Source of the DNA: Streptomyces luteolus
Lineage (GTDB): Bacteria > Actinomycetota > Actinomycetes > Streptomycetales > Streptomycetaceae
Direction of reading: 5' to 3'
DNA: 64,000 bases
NCBI RefSeq assembly: GCF_029968015.1
Contig: NZ_JASCIS010000024.1
Span: 61,855 to 125,854, forward strand
Under the pieces are notes generated by a model. That model did no database searches, was not told where the DNA came from, and was given only the letters and a program-made list of their open reading frames with translations. Both the position numbers and the translations under genes were made by a program. Shown here piece by piece: positions 32,344 to 41,165 of this stretch (within the stretch, counting starts at the first letter, position 1; each line of letters opens with the position of its first letter).

Positions 32344-33558
32344 CTTGGGCGACCAGTGGATGAGGGTCGGAGACATCTCCACCGGCCCGCCCGCCGCCAG
32401 GCGAAGCGACGGCAGGCGCCGTGTCAGCAGGTCCAGCGTCGTGTGGAGCTGCGCGCGGGCCAGGCTCGAGCCCGGGCAGGCGTGTGGGCCGTGGCCGAAG
32501 GCCAGGTGGTGGGTGCGCGGCCGGGAGGGGGCGTACGTGTCCGGGTCCGCGGTCAGGGACGGATCGCGGTTGGCCGCCGCGTACGACACGAACAGCGAGG
32601 CGCCGGGCGGGAGTTCCGTACCGCTCAACGTGACCGGACGGGTCGTGAGCCGGAAGAAGCCCTGCACGGGCGACCCCCACCGGGCCGCCTCCTCGACGGC
32701 CTCCGGGATCGACTCCGGATGCGCGCACAACCGCTCCCACAGCGACCGCTCCGCGAGCAGCCGATGCACCACTGTGCCGATCAGCGCCGTCGTCGTCAGA
32801 TGGCCCGCGGCCAGCAGGTTCTGCAGGTTGGACACCACCCGGGCGAGCAGCTCGTCCGACAGCGCGCCCGCGTCCGGCGGGGCGAGCGCGCGGGTCAGCT
32901 CCGAGATCAGGTCGTCGCCGGGCCGCTCGCGCCGCCGCACCACGTGCCCGGCGAGCAGCCGCTGCAGCGCCACCACGTCCCGCGCCGCCCGCACCTGCGC
33001 GTCCACCGGCAGCGTGCGGAACAGCAGGGCCTCCGCCTGCCGGCTGCCGCGCAGCGCCACCTCTGTCTCCGCCTCGTCCAGGCCGTAGAGGCGGCAGATC
33101 ACCTCGGCGGGCAGCGGCCGCGCGTACGCCTCCATCAGCTCGGCCCCGCCCCGCGCCGTGAACGCGTCGATCAGCGAGCCCGCCCGTGCCGTCACGAACT
33201 CCCGCACCGCCGCCACGCGCGGCGCCGAGAGGCCCCGTACGACCGGAGCGCGCAGCTCCTGATGGGTCTCGCCGTCCGAGGACAGCACCACGGGCCCGCC
33301 ACCAGGCCCCTCGGCGAGCACCGCGAGCGCCTCGGGCGCGGGCCGGGCGGGGGGCCGCAGCGCACGCGCCGAGGAGAAGTCCTCCGGACTGCGCAGCACC
33401 TCCCGCACGTCCTTGTAGCGCGAGACCAGCCAGGCGTCCCACTCCGGTACGAAGGTGAGGCCCGGGGTGTCGCGGGCGCGCGCGTACAGCGGGTACGGGT
33501 CGCGCGCGAGCGTGTCGAGTGCGGCCCTGTGCTTGCGGTGTTCCCCGTGATCGGTCAT
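32320..33558 (-). CDS. Cytochrome P450
   Basis: A 412-residue soluble bacterial P450. I-helix oxygen motif AGHLTTT, K-helix ExxR as EEAAR, and heme loop LAFGHGPHACPGSSLAR with the cysteine thiolate. The I-helix motif is AGHLTT rather than the usual AGxET/DT, since the acidic residue before Thr is replaced, as in some biosynthetic P450s. Start at 33558 (MTDHGEHRKH) gives a normal length; the frame runs 30 codons further. It ends inside the MFS gene on the opposite strand. Ferredoxin genes are not adjacent. Confidence 0.9.
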   Translation of the reverse strand: MTDHGEHRKHRAALDTLARDPYPLYARARDTPGLTFVPEWDAWLVSRYKDVREVLRSPEDFSSARALRPPARPAPEALAVLAEGPGGGPVVLSSDGETHQELRAPVVRGLSAPRVAAVREFVTARAGSLIDAFTARGGAELMEAYARPLPAEVICRLYGLDEAETEVALRGSRQAEALLFRTLPVDAQVRAARDVVALQRLLAGHVVRRRERPGDDLISELTRALAPPDAGALSDELLARVVSNLQNLLAAGHLTTTALIGTVVHRLLAERSLWERLCAHPESIPEAVEEAARWGSPVQGFFRLTTRPVTLSGTELPPGASLFVSYAAANRDPSLTADPDTYAPSRPRTHHLAFGHGPHACPGSSLARAQLHTTLDLLTRRLPSLRLAAGGPVEMSPTLIHWSPKSLSVAWD

Positions 33559-33637
33559 CGGGCCATCCTGCTCGGCCCGTCCGCCGGGCGACAGAATTGG
33601 TTTCGGCCACCGCGCGCCCCTCTGCGAGACTCCGGCC

Positions 33638-34129
33638 ATGCTGACCATCAGAGACGCCGGGGAGCGGGACTGGGACCGGATCTGGCCGTTCTGGCAGCGG
33701 ATCGTGAGCGCGGGGGAGACCTACTCCTGGGACCGGGACACCCCGAAGGACGCGGCCCGGGCCCTCTGGATGCCGCCCGGCGCGCGGGTGTTCGTGGCCG
33801 TCGACGACTCCGACCCGGACACCGTCCTCGCCTCCGCGTCCGTGAAGCGGAACTACGGCGGACCGGCCGCCCATGTCGCGGGCGCCGGGTTCATGGTCGA
33901 CCCGGCCCACACCGGCCGCGGCATCGGGCGCCGCCTGGCCGAGCACGTACTCGACGCGGCCGCGAAGGACGGGTACGAGGCGATGGTGTTCAACGCCGTG
34001 GTCGAGACCAACCCGGCGCTCGACCTGTGGCGCTCCCTCGGCTTCGCCGTCGTCGGCACGATCCCGGAGGCCTTCGAGCACCCCACGCGGGGGCGGGTCG
34101 CGCTGTACGTCATGCACCGCGCGCTGTGA
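33638..34129 (+). CDS. GNAT-family N-acetyltransferase
   Basis: A 163-residue single-domain acetyltransferase: MLTIRDAGERDWDRIWPFWQRI start, AGAGFMVDPAHTGRGIGRRLAEHVLDAA with the acetyl-CoA pyrophosphate loop (GRGIGR) and ETNPALDLWRSLGFAVVGTIPEAF end. Related to phosphinothricin/L-amino-acid acetyltransferase-like members by this ending. Substrate not assignable. Divergent from the P450. Confidence 0.88.
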   Translation: MLTIRDAGERDWDRIWPFWQRIVSAGETYSWDRDTPKDAARALWMPPGARVFVAVDDSDPDTVLASASVKRNYGGPAAHVAGAGFMVDPAHTGRGIGRRLAEHVLDAAAKDGYEAMVFNAVVETNPALDLWRSLGFAVVGTIPEAFEHPTRGRVALYVMHRAL

Positions 34130-34205
34130 CGCGGGAATGCGCGGTCCCGGTGCCACGTTGACCACCCCGTACCGCCACCCCCGTACGGAGAAGAGAAGCA
34201 ACACC

Positions 34206-34934
34206 ATGCGCGTCGAGATCTGGAGCGACATCGCCTGCCCCTGGTGCTACATCGGGAAGGCCCGGTTCGAGCAGGGCCTCGCGACCTTCGCCCACCGCGA
34301 CGCCGTCGAGGTCGTGCACCGCTCCTTCGAGCTCGACCCGGACCGCCCCAAGGGCGACACCGCCCCGGTGATCGACATGCTGGCCCGGAAGTACGGCCGT
34401 ACCGTCGAGGAGGCCCGCGCCATGGAGCAGCACGTGGCCGAGAACGCCCGGGCCGAGGGCCTCGGCTACCGCACCGAGGGCCGCGACCACGGCAACACCT
34501 TCGACATCCACCGGCTGCTGCACCTGGCCAGGGCGCGCGGCCGCCAGGACGAGCTGCTCACACTCGCCTACCGCGCCAACTTCGCCGAGGAGCGCTCCGT
34601 CTTCGACCCCGAGGTGCTGCTCGCCCTCGCCGTCGAGGCCGGACTCGACGAGGCCGAGGCGCGGGCGGTGCTCGCCGACGAGGACGCCTACGCCGACGCG
34701 GTGCGTGCCGACGAGCGCGAGGCCGCCGAACTCGGCGCCACCGGCGTGCCGTTCTTCGTCCTCGACCGGCGGTACGGCGTCTCCGGCGGCCAGCCCGCCG
34801 AGGTGTTCGCCCAGGCCCTGGAGCAGGCGTGGGGCGACCGGGCCCCGCTGACCGCCGTCACCTCCGTCACCTCTGACGGAGACAGCTGCGGCCCCGACGG
34901 CTGCGAGGTTCCGCAGGTCAAGGGCGACGTATAA
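34206..34934 (+). CDS. DsbA/FrnE-family thioredoxin-fold oxidoreductase
   Basis: A 242-residue protein with the redox motif CPWC at residues 11-14 in MRVEIWSDIACPWCYIGK, the alpha-helical insertion (about 60-150) and the cis-proline segment ATGVPFFVLDRRYGVSGGQP. This is the FrnE/2-hydroxychromene-2-carboxylate isomerase-like group of cytoplasmic DsbA proteins. The extra C-terminal tail carries CGPDGC, a second cysteine pair resembling the FrnE tail. GAGAAGAG precedes the ATG. Probably disulfide handling in oxidative stress. Confidence 0.87.
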   Translation: MRVEIWSDIACPWCYIGKARFEQGLATFAHRDAVEVVHRSFELDPDRPKGDTAPVIDMLARKYGRTVEEARAMEQHVAENARAEGLGYRTEGRDHGNTFDIHRLLHLARARGRQDELLTLAYRANFAEERSVFDPEVLLALAVEAGLDEAEARAVLADEDAYADAVRADEREAAELGATGVPFFVLDRRYGVSGGQPAEVFAQALEQAWGDRAPLTAVTSVTSDGDSCGPDGCEVPQVKGDV

Positions 34935-35004
34935 GCACCGCTTGGGGCCACCCCGTAACAACGCGCAATGGACGAGGGGTTGGGCCGCGGCGCAGAGTAG
35001 GGAC

Positions 35005-36045
35005 ATGGAGAGCCTCTCGGGTGCGGCCTTCGCACCGCAGACGACGTATCTGAACACCGCGAGCAGCGGCCTGCTCCCCGCCGACGGCGTCCGGGCCGTC
35101 CAGGACGCCGTCGTGGCGATCGCGGCCGGGCGCGCGGGCGACATGTTCGCCGACGTGGAGGCGGCGCGCGCCGCCTTCGCCCGGATCGTCGGCGTCCCGG
35201 CGACCCGTGTGGCCGCGGGCGATTCCGTCGCCGTCTACACCGGCCTGATCGCCGCGTCCCTGCAGCCGGGCGCCGAAGTCCTGCTCCCCGAGGGCGACTT
35301 CAGCTCCCTGGTCAACCCGTTCCACGTCCGCGGCGACCTCAAGGTCCGCACCGCCCCGCTGGAGAGCCTCGCCGAGGCCGTCCGGCCCGGCACCGCCCTG
35401 GTCGGGTTCAGCCTGGCCCAGTCCGCGGACGGCCGGATCGCCGACCTCGACGCGATCCGCGCCGCCGCCCGCGCCCACGGCGCCCGTACGCTCGTCGACG
35501 CCTCGCAGTCCGCGGGCTGGCTGCCGTACGACGCCTCCGGCGACGACTTCACCGTGGCCGTCGCCTTCAAGTGGCTGCTCTGCCCGCGCGGCGTCACGTT
35601 CCTGGTCGTGCCCGACGACCTCGGCTCGCTCACGCCGATCCTCGCGGGCTGGGTCGCGGGGGAGGAGCCCTGGGACAGCTGCTACGGGCCGGTCCGTGAA
35701 CTCGCCCACTCCGCCCGCCGGTTCGACGTCAGCCCCAGCCTCCTGTCGTACGTCGGGGCCCGGCACGGCCTCGACCTGATCGAGCGGATCGGCGTCGAGG
35801 CGGTCCACGCCCACGACACCGCGCTCGCCGACCGGTTCCGGGAAGGGCTCGCCCGGCTCGGCCACGAACCCGTCCCCGCGCCCGGTTCCGCGATCGTGTC
35901 GGTCCCCGGACTCGGCTTCCGCCAGGAGGAGCTGAGCCGCGCGGGCGTCGAGGTCTCGGACCGCGCGGGCAACCTGCGGGCGGCGTTCCACCTGTACAAC
36001 TCGGGCGCGGACGTGGACCGGCTGCTCGACGCGCTCGGCGGCTGA
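35005..36045 (+). CDS. Class V PLP-dependent aminotransferase/cysteine desulfurase-like enzyme
   Basis: A 346-residue PLP enzyme: YLNTASSGLLP start, cofactor Asp in TLVDASQSAGW and Schiff-base Lys in VAVAFKWLLCPRGVTFLVV. The fold is that of NifS/IscS relatives, but the cysteine-loop of true desulfurases is not evident, so an aminotransferase or lyase role is more likely. The ATG at 35005 begins just before the conserved start; the longer frame to 34942 is not supported. Single gene followed by a terminator. Confidence 0.85.
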   Translation: MESLSGAAFAPQTTYLNTASSGLLPADGVRAVQDAVVAIAAGRAGDMFADVEAARAAFARIVGVPATRVAAGDSVAVYTGLIAASLQPGAEVLLPEGDFSSLVNPFHVRGDLKVRTAPLESLAEAVRPGTALVGFSLAQSADGRIADLDAIRAAARAHGARTLVDASQSAGWLPYDASGDDFTVAVAFKWLLCPRGVTFLVVPDDLGSLTPILAGWVAGEEPWDSCYGPVRELAHSARRFDVSPSLLSYVGARHGLDLIERIGVEAVHAHDTALADRFREGLARLGHEPVPAPGSAIVSVPGLGFRQEELSRAGVEVSDRAGNLRAAFHLYNSGADVDRLLDALGG

Positions 36046-36083
36046 ACTCCTCTGCGACTGAACTCCCCTGCCGTATACGACGG

Positions 36084-36116
36084 TTGGCCCGGCTCCCTCA
36101 AGGGGAACCGGGCCAA
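36084..36116. terminator. Hairpin terminator
   Basis: TTGGCCCGGCTCCC (36084-36097), loop TCAA, GGGGAACCGGGCCAA (36102-36116), nearly perfect. It lies between the converging PLP-enzyme gene and ectD. Confidence 0.8.
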
Positions 36117-36147
36117 GCGTCACATCACTTACGTCACCGCGAAGGGC

Positions 36148-37047
36148 TCACCGTACCGGGGTGAAGTCCCTGGCGCCGATGTACTCGGGGCGCCGGATGG
36201 GTGCCGCGAAGGGTTCCTGCGCGGTGTTCTCCACACTGTTGAAGACGAAGAACACATTGCTCCGCGGGAAGGGAGTGATGTTGTCCCCACTGCCGTGCAT
36301 GGTGTTGCAGTCGAACAGCACGGCCGAACCGGCGCTGCCGACCCACTGTGCGATCCCGTACTCGTCCGAGAGCTTCGTCAGCGCCTCGTCGGAGGGGATG
36401 CCCGCGTCCTGCATCTGCAGGGAACGCTTGTAGTTGTCCTTCGGAGTGGCGCCCTCGCAGCCGAGGAAGGTGCGGTGCGAACCCGGCATGAGGAGCAGGC
36501 TGCCGTTGTACGCGTAGTTCTCGGTGAGGGCGATGGACACGGACACGGTCCGCATGTTCGCGAGCCCGTCCTCCGCGTGCCACGTCTCGAAGTCGGAGTG
36601 CCAGTAGAAGCCGGAGGCGCCGAAGCCGGGCTTCACATTGATCCGTGACTGGTGGATGTAGACGTCCGAACCCAGGATCTGCCGGGCTCGTCCGACGACG
36701 CGCGGGTCCGCCGCCAGCTTGGCGAAGACATCGCTGATCTTGTGCACCTCGAAGAGGGAACGGATCTCCCCCGAGCTCTTCTCCACGATGGAGCGCTCAT
36801 CGGCACGCATGGCGGGGTCCTGGGTCAGACGGTTCAACTCCGCCTGGTAGACGCCCACCTCGTCCCCGGAGACCAGCTCGTCGACCTGGATGAATCCGTC
36901 CCGGTCGAACGCCGACAGCTCCGCGGCCGCGAACGGCCCCTCCGTACCCGGCTCGGACCAGATGACTGGGTCCTCGCGCTCGGTGAGCACCTCGGCGGTG
37001 CCTCGGGTCGGGTACAGGTCTGCGGTGCGTTCGGGTGCGGTGGTCAT
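36148..37047 (-). CDS. ectD: Ectoine hydroxylase
   Basis: A 299-residue Fe(II)/2-oxoglutarate dioxygenase that turns ectoine into 5-hydroxyectoine. The iron ligands are His150, Asp152 (GFYWHSDFETWH) and His251 (NTMHGSGDN), at the positions found in characterised EctD; HQSRINVKPGFGASGFYWHSDF is the family signature. Last gene of ectABCD; a strong hairpin separates it from ectC. The compatible solute protects against salt and heat. Confidence 0.97.
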   Translation of the reverse strand: MTTAPERTADLYPTRGTAEVLTEREDPVIWSEPGTEGPFAAAELSAFDRDGFIQVDELVSGDEVGVYQAELNRLTQDPAMRADERSIVEKSSGEIRSLFEVHKISDVFAKLAADPRVVGRARQILGSDVYIHQSRINVKPGFGASGFYWHSDFETWHAEDGLANMRTVSVSIALTENYAYNGSLLLMPGSHRTFLGCEGATPKDNYKRSLQMQDAGIPSDEALTKLSDEYGIAQWVGSAGSAVLFDCNTMHGSGDNITPFPRSNVFFVFNSVENTAQEPFAAPIRRPEYIGARDFTPVR

Positions 37048-37097
37048 GGTGTTGCCTGCCTCTCCTCTCGTACGGCCCTGTTCGGGATGTACCCGGC

Positions 37098-37130
37098 CGC
37101 CGCACCCCGCCCCCGAGGCGGGGTGCGGCG
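37098..37130 (-). terminator. Strong hairpin between ectC and ectD
   Basis: CGCCGCACCCCGCC (37098-37111), loop CCCGA, GGCGGGGTGCGGCG (37117-37130): a perfect 14-bp stem inside the ect operon. It may partly terminate transcription or protect the ectABC message end, lowering ectD expression. Confidence 0.65.
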
Positions 37131-37165
37131 ACCGGGAGTCAAGGGGGGCTGTTCAAGCCCTGCTG

Positions 37166-37570
37166 TCAGCCCTCGTCCGGCTCGGTGAGCAGCGGGTACA
37201 CGCCGTTCTCGTCGTGGTCCTCGCGGCCCGTGACGGGCGGGTTGAAGACACAGATGCAGTGAAAGTCCTCCTTGATACGCATCGTGTGCTTCTCGTGGCC
37301 ATTGAGCAAGTACATGGTGCCGGGCGTAATGGTGTATTTCTCGCCCGTCGTGTCGTCGGTCAGCTCCGCCTCGCCCCGGGTGCACACGACGGCCTCGATG
37401 TGGTTGGCGTACCACATGGACGTCTCGGTGCCCGCGTAGAGGATGGTCTCGTGCAGCGAGAAGCCGACGCGCTCCTTGGCGAGCACGATGCGCTTGCTCT
37501 CCCAGGTGCCCGAGGCGGACTTGACGTGCCGGTCGGTGCCTTCAATGTCCTTGAACGAACGGACGATCAC
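37166..37570 (-). CDS. ectC: L-ectoine synthase
   Basis: A 134-residue cupin-fold enzyme that cyclises N-gamma-acetyl-diaminobutyrate to ectoine. It begins MIVRSFKDIEGTDRHVKSASG, the highly conserved EctC start, and carries ETSMWYANHIEAVVCTRGEAEL and MYLLNGHEKHTMR with metal-coordinating Glu/Tyr/His. Normal length. Third gene of the ect operon, about 50 bases after ectB. Confidence 0.97.
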   Translation of the reverse strand: MIVRSFKDIEGTDRHVKSASGTWESKRIVLAKERVGFSLHETILYAGTETSMWYANHIEAVVCTRGEAELTDDTTGEKYTITPGTMYLLNGHEKHTMRIKEDFHCICVFNPPVTGREDHDENGVYPLLTEPDEG

Positions 37571-37622
37571 GGTGAGTTGGTTCCTTTTCTCTTACGTACG
37601 TACAGCTGGGTGAGGGACGCGC

Positions 37623-38891
37623 TCAGGCGGTCTCGCGTACGGCGCGTGCCAGGGTGCGCAGACCCTCGTCCAGCTCGTCCGGCGTGATGGTGAGGGCGGG
37701 GAGCAGCTTGACGACCTCGCTCTCCGGGCCGGAGGTCTCGATCAGCAGACCCAGCTCGAAGGCGCGCTTGGCGACCTTGCCGGCCCGGCCCTTGTCGCGG
37801 AACTCCAGGCCCCAGACCAGGCCGCGGCCCCGGTACTCGACGGTGGCCTCGGGGTGCTCGCTGCGGATCGCCTTCAGGGCCTGCTCGACCTGCTCGCCGC
37901 GGGCGAGGGTCTGCTTCTCCATCTGGCCGTCCGCCCAGTAGGCGTCGAGCGCGGCGGCCGCGGTGACGAACGCCGGGTTGTTGCCGCGGAAGGTGCCGTT
38001 GTGCTCGCCCGGCTCCCACACGTCCAGCTCGGGCTTGAACAGGGTGAGGGCGAACGGCAGGCCGTAGCCGGAGATGGACTTCGAGACGGTGACGATGTCC
38101 GGCACGATGCCCGCCTCCTCGAAGGAGAAGAACCCGCCGGTACGGCCGCAGCCCATCTGGATGTCGTCGACGATGAGCAGCATGTCCCAGCGCTTGCACA
38201 CGTCGGCGAGCTGGCGCAGCCATTCGGCGCGGGCCACGTTGATGCCGCCCTCGCCCTGCACCGTCTCGACGATCACGGCGGCGGGCTTGTTGAGGCCCGA
38301 GCCGGAGTTCTCGAGGAGGCTCTCGAACCAGATGAAGTCGGGGGTGCGGCCGTCGAGGTAGTTGTCGAACGGCATCGGGGTGCCGTGCACCAGCGGGATG
38401 CCGGCGCCGGCGCGCTTGAAGGCGTTGCCGGTCACGGCGAGCGAGCCGAGCGACATGCCGTGGAAGGCGTTGGTGAAGGACACGATCGACTCGCGGCCCT
38501 TGACCTTGCGGGCCAGCTTCAGCGCGGCCTCGACGGCGTTGGTGCCCGTCGGGCCCGGGAACATGACCTTGTACGGCAGGTCACGCGGGCGCAGGATCGT
38601 GTTCTGGAACGACTCCAGGAAGGCGCGCTTGGCCGTGGTCGACATGTCGAGGCCGTGCGTGACGCCGTCCCGCTCGATGTAGTCGATGAGGGCGCGTTTG
38701 AGGACCGGGTTGTTGTGCCCGTAGTTGAGCGAGCCGGCTCCGGCGAAGAAGTCGAGGTACTCGTGGCCGTCCTCGTCGTACATGCGGCTGCCCTGCGCGC
38801 GGTCGAAGACCGTCGGCCAACCGCGGCAGTAGCTGCGCACCTCCGACTCCAGGGTCTCGAAGACGCTCAGGTCCGGCTGGGTGATGGTCAC
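37623..38891 (-). CDS. ectB: Diaminobutyrate--2-oxoglutarate transaminase
   Basis: A 422-residue class III PLP aminotransferase forming L-2,4-diaminobutyrate from aspartate semialdehyde. Motifs: FFAGAGSLNYGHNNP, PTGTNAVEAALKLARKVKGRES, LLIVDDIQMGCGRTG with cofactor Asp, and the PLP lysine in VSKSISGYGLPFAL. All as in known EctB. Second gene of the operon, 99 bases after ectA. Confidence 0.97.
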   Translation of the reverse strand: MTITQPDLSVFETLESEVRSYCRGWPTVFDRAQGSRMYDEDGHEYLDFFAGAGSLNYGHNNPVLKRALIDYIERDGVTHGLDMSTTAKRAFLESFQNTILRPRDLPYKVMFPGPTGTNAVEAALKLARKVKGRESIVSFTNAFHGMSLGSLAVTGNAFKRAGAGIPLVHGTPMPFDNYLDGRTPDFIWFESLLENSGSGLNKPAAVIVETVQGEGGINVARAEWLRQLADVCKRWDMLLIVDDIQMGCGRTGGFFSFEEAGIVPDIVTVSKSISGYGLPFALTLFKPELDVWEPGEHNGTFRGNNPAFVTAAAALDAYWADGQMEKQTLARGEQVEQALKAIRSEHPEATVEYRGRGLVWGLEFRDKGRAGKVAKRAFELGLLIETSGPESEVVKLLPALTITPDELDEGLRTLARAVRETA

Positions 38892-38990
38892 AGCGAATCT
38901 CCTCCTGGGAGATATAGGCGTGGGGGGTCCGAGTGGATGGTCAGGACTGACGGATGGACTGCGGGCCGCTCGGGGCGGTCCGCCTGCGGA

Positions 38991-39539
38991 TCAGTACGGC
39001 AGCGGCCCGATGCGGTAGAGCACCTCGGGTTCGTGGCCGCCGTCGGGGAACTGCTCGGCGCTGAACAGCACCTCTCGTGCGAGGTCGGCGTCGTGGCGCT
39101 GTGCGAACGAGGTGAACAGGCGCTGCGACGGGATGTTGTCGGGCGAGATGGTGGTCTCCAGGGACCGGAGCCCGTGCTCCTTCGCGACGCGCTCGGCGAG
39201 GCCGTCCAGCATCGCGGCGGCGAGCCCGCGTCCACGCTGCGACGCGTCGACGGCGACCTGCCAGACCAGGAGGGTCTGCGGGCGCTCGGGCCTGATGTAT
39301 CCCGTGATGAACCCGACCGCTTCCCCGTCCGCGTCCCGTGCGATCACCGAGGTGCCGGCGAAGTCACGGCACCACAGCAGGTAGCTGTACGAGGAGTTCA
39401 GGTCGAGGGTCTTCGAGTCACGGGCGATACGCCAGAGTGCGGCTCCGTCCGTCACCTCCGGGGTGTCGAGCCGCAAGTCCCCCGGCATTTCGCGAAAGGC
39501 GGTACGGGCACTTGCAAGGTCTGCTTGTGCGGCTGTCAT
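38991..39539 (-). CDS. ectA: Diaminobutyrate acetyltransferase
   Basis: A 182-residue GNAT enzyme acetylating the gamma-amino group of diaminobutyrate. It shows LNSSYSYLLWCRDFAGTSVIA, the EctA signature, VWQVAVDASQRGRGLAAAMLDGL (acetyl-CoA loop) and LETTISPDNIPSQRLF. ATG at 39539 gives the normal length; the frame upstream lacks coding bias. No strong Shine-Dalgarno is seen before the ATG. Confidence 0.96.
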   Translation of the reverse strand: MTAAQADLASARTAFREMPGDLRLDTPEVTDGAALWRIARDSKTLDLNSSYSYLLWCRDFAGTSVIARDADGEAVGFITGYIRPERPQTLLVWQVAVDASQRGRGLAAAMLDGLAERVAKEHGLRSLETTISPDNIPSQRLFTSFAQRHDADLAREVLFSAEQFPDGGHEPEVLYRIGPLPY

Positions 39540-39952
39540 GCATATTGAATTTACCGACCGAAAAAAGAAATTGCATCGCGAGGAGGGGTTACCTGAACGG
39601 GCTTGATGTGTTATCACGCGGGCGTGCGCGCTCGCGCAAACAGCCCGCTGGATGCCCTTATTTGTCCGGATATTCTGGGGCATATCGCTCCGCGTGTGGC
39701 GTCGGTCACAAGCTGGAAACCCTCACGAGATCTGCCCGAATTACGTCGTTTGGCGTTCGCAAAATTTTTGCGTTTAGGACCGGGGAAAGCGGGCAGAAGA
39801 ATACGGGAAGCTGCGCTCGAAAAGCAGCTCCCCGCATTCGTGAATACGACATTGATTTATGGCCCCGGAAGATTTCGAAGCCGGAGGCCCAAGCGCTGCT
39901 GCCCGATTCTTGATGCGAATCTTGATGCGAAATTGACGGGCAACCTGAAACG
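39540..39952. promoter_or_regulatory. 413-base AT-rich gap: ect promoter region
   Basis: No gene is supported here, and the base composition is much less GC-rich than its surroundings. On the minus strand TTTGCG (39640-39635) and TGATAA (39616-39611), 18 bp apart, form a possible ectA promoter. A perfect palindrome CGCAAAATTTTTGCG lies at 39758-39772, a hairpin GGGAAGCTGC/GCAGCTCCC at 39805-39832 (possible terminator of the upstream aminotransferase gene), and two abutting copies of TCTTGATGCGAA at 39908-39931. Which protein binds is unknown. Confidence 0.5.
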
Positions 39953-41050
39953 CTACTCCCAGGCGGATGTCACCGCACGCCGAGCGGCCTCCAGGTCCAC
40001 CGTGAGCCCCGCCTCGCCGAGCGCGGCGCCGAGTGCCGCCAGGCTCGCGTGCACCGCGCCACGCGTCGCGTCCGGACCGTAGTGGTTGACCCGGATCATC
40101 TCCTTGGCCAGCGCCCCTCCGCCCGCCACCAGGGGCAGCGCCGGGTCGGCCGCGAGCGCCCGCGCCACCAGCTCCGAGGCGTCCACGCCCGCCGGGGCGC
40201 GCAGCGTCGTCGCCACCGGCGCCGCGTCCCGCGCCTCGTGCACGTACGGCTCCAGGACCCCGAGCGCCACCGCGCCCGCCCGTGTCGCCGCCGCGGCCGT
40301 CGCGTGCCGGGCCGTGACCGCGTCCAGGCCCTCCGACTCGATCCGCTCCACGCAGGCCTCCAGGGCCAGCATCTCCAGCTGCGCCGGGGCGTGCAGGAGC
40401 GCCTTGCGGCCGCCGTCGATCCAGCGCGCCTTCCAGTCCAGGAGCGAGAGGTACGAGGCGCGCGGCGCCCGCGGGTTCTCCTCGAACCGCTGCCAGGCGC
40501 GCTCGCTCACCGACACCGCCGAGACCCCGGCCGGGCCGCCCATCGCCTTCTGCGCGCCGATGATGCACAGGTCCACGCCCCAGGCGTCCGGCAGCACCGG
40601 CTCCGCGGCGATCGAGGCCACCGCGTCCAGGTAGAACAGCGCGCCGTGCTCCCGGACCACCTCGCCGATCTCCGCGACCGGGTTGGTGTTGCCGGTCGCC
40701 GCCTCCGCGTGCACGAGCGAGACGAAGTCGATCTCCGGGTGCTCGGCGAGCGCCTCCCGCACCTGGTCGGCGGTGACGGCCGTGTGGAACGGCACGGCCA
40801 GGTCGATCACGGTGGCGCCGCAGTCCCGCAGCCAGTTGCCGAAGGTCTGGCCGTACGGCCCGGTCACCACGTTCAGCGCGGTGGAACCCGGCCGGGCCCC
40901 GGAGCGGATACCGGCCTCCAGAGGCAGCAGCGCCTCGCCCTGCATGATCACGACGTCCTGCTCGGTCCGCATCAGCCGCGCCACCCGCTGCTCGATCGCG
41001 GCGAAGTGCGCGGGGGTCAGCGGAGCCAGGTCGAGAAAGGGGTGCGTCAC
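39953..41050 (-). CDS. Class V aminotransferase (alanine/serine--glyoxylate-type)
   Basis: A 365-residue PLP enzyme: VVIMQGEALLPLEAGIRS and NVVTGPYGQTFGNWL N-terminal segments, VHAEAATGNTNPVAEIGEVV, cofactor Asp in ALFYLDAVASIAAEP and Schiff-base Lys in CIIGAQKAMGGPAGVS. The pattern is that of serine-pyruvate/alanine-glyoxylate aminotransferases. In the comparable S. coelicolor region an aminotransferase also sits beside ectA. Possible role in amino-nitrogen supply; not proven. Confidence 0.87.
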   Translation of the reverse strand: MTHPFLDLAPLTPAHFAAIEQRVARLMRTEQDVVIMQGEALLPLEAGIRSGARPGSTALNVVTGPYGQTFGNWLRDCGATVIDLAVPFHTAVTADQVREALAEHPEIDFVSLVHAEAATGNTNPVAEIGEVVREHGALFYLDAVASIAAEPVLPDAWGVDLCIIGAQKAMGGPAGVSAVSVSERAWQRFEENPRAPRASYLSLLDWKARWIDGGRKALLHAPAQLEMLALEACVERIESEGLDAVTARHATAAAATRAGAVALGVLEPYVHEARDAAPVATTLRAPAGVDASELVARALAADPALPLVAGGGALAKEMIRVNHYGPDATRGAVHASLAALGAALGEAGLTVDLEAARRAVTSAWE

Positions 41051-41165
41051 GGTGGTGCTCTCTTCTTGACGGTCCTGCGGCCCCGCGGAGGGTCCGCGGG
41101 ACCGCTTGACGTGTTCTTGTCCGGGTGCCGGTCCGAGCGTACCGAGTGGGTTCTACGCTCGGGAC

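Noticed and set aside
32183..34231. 682-codon minus-strand frame over P450 and GNAT genes
   Set aside because: Composition typical of out-of-frame high-GC DNA; the P450 motifs are in another frame.
36148..39539. Natural-product gene cluster around ect, P450 and MFS genes
   Set aside because: ectABCD is a compatible-solute operon, and the P450/MFS genes have no core synthase nearby.
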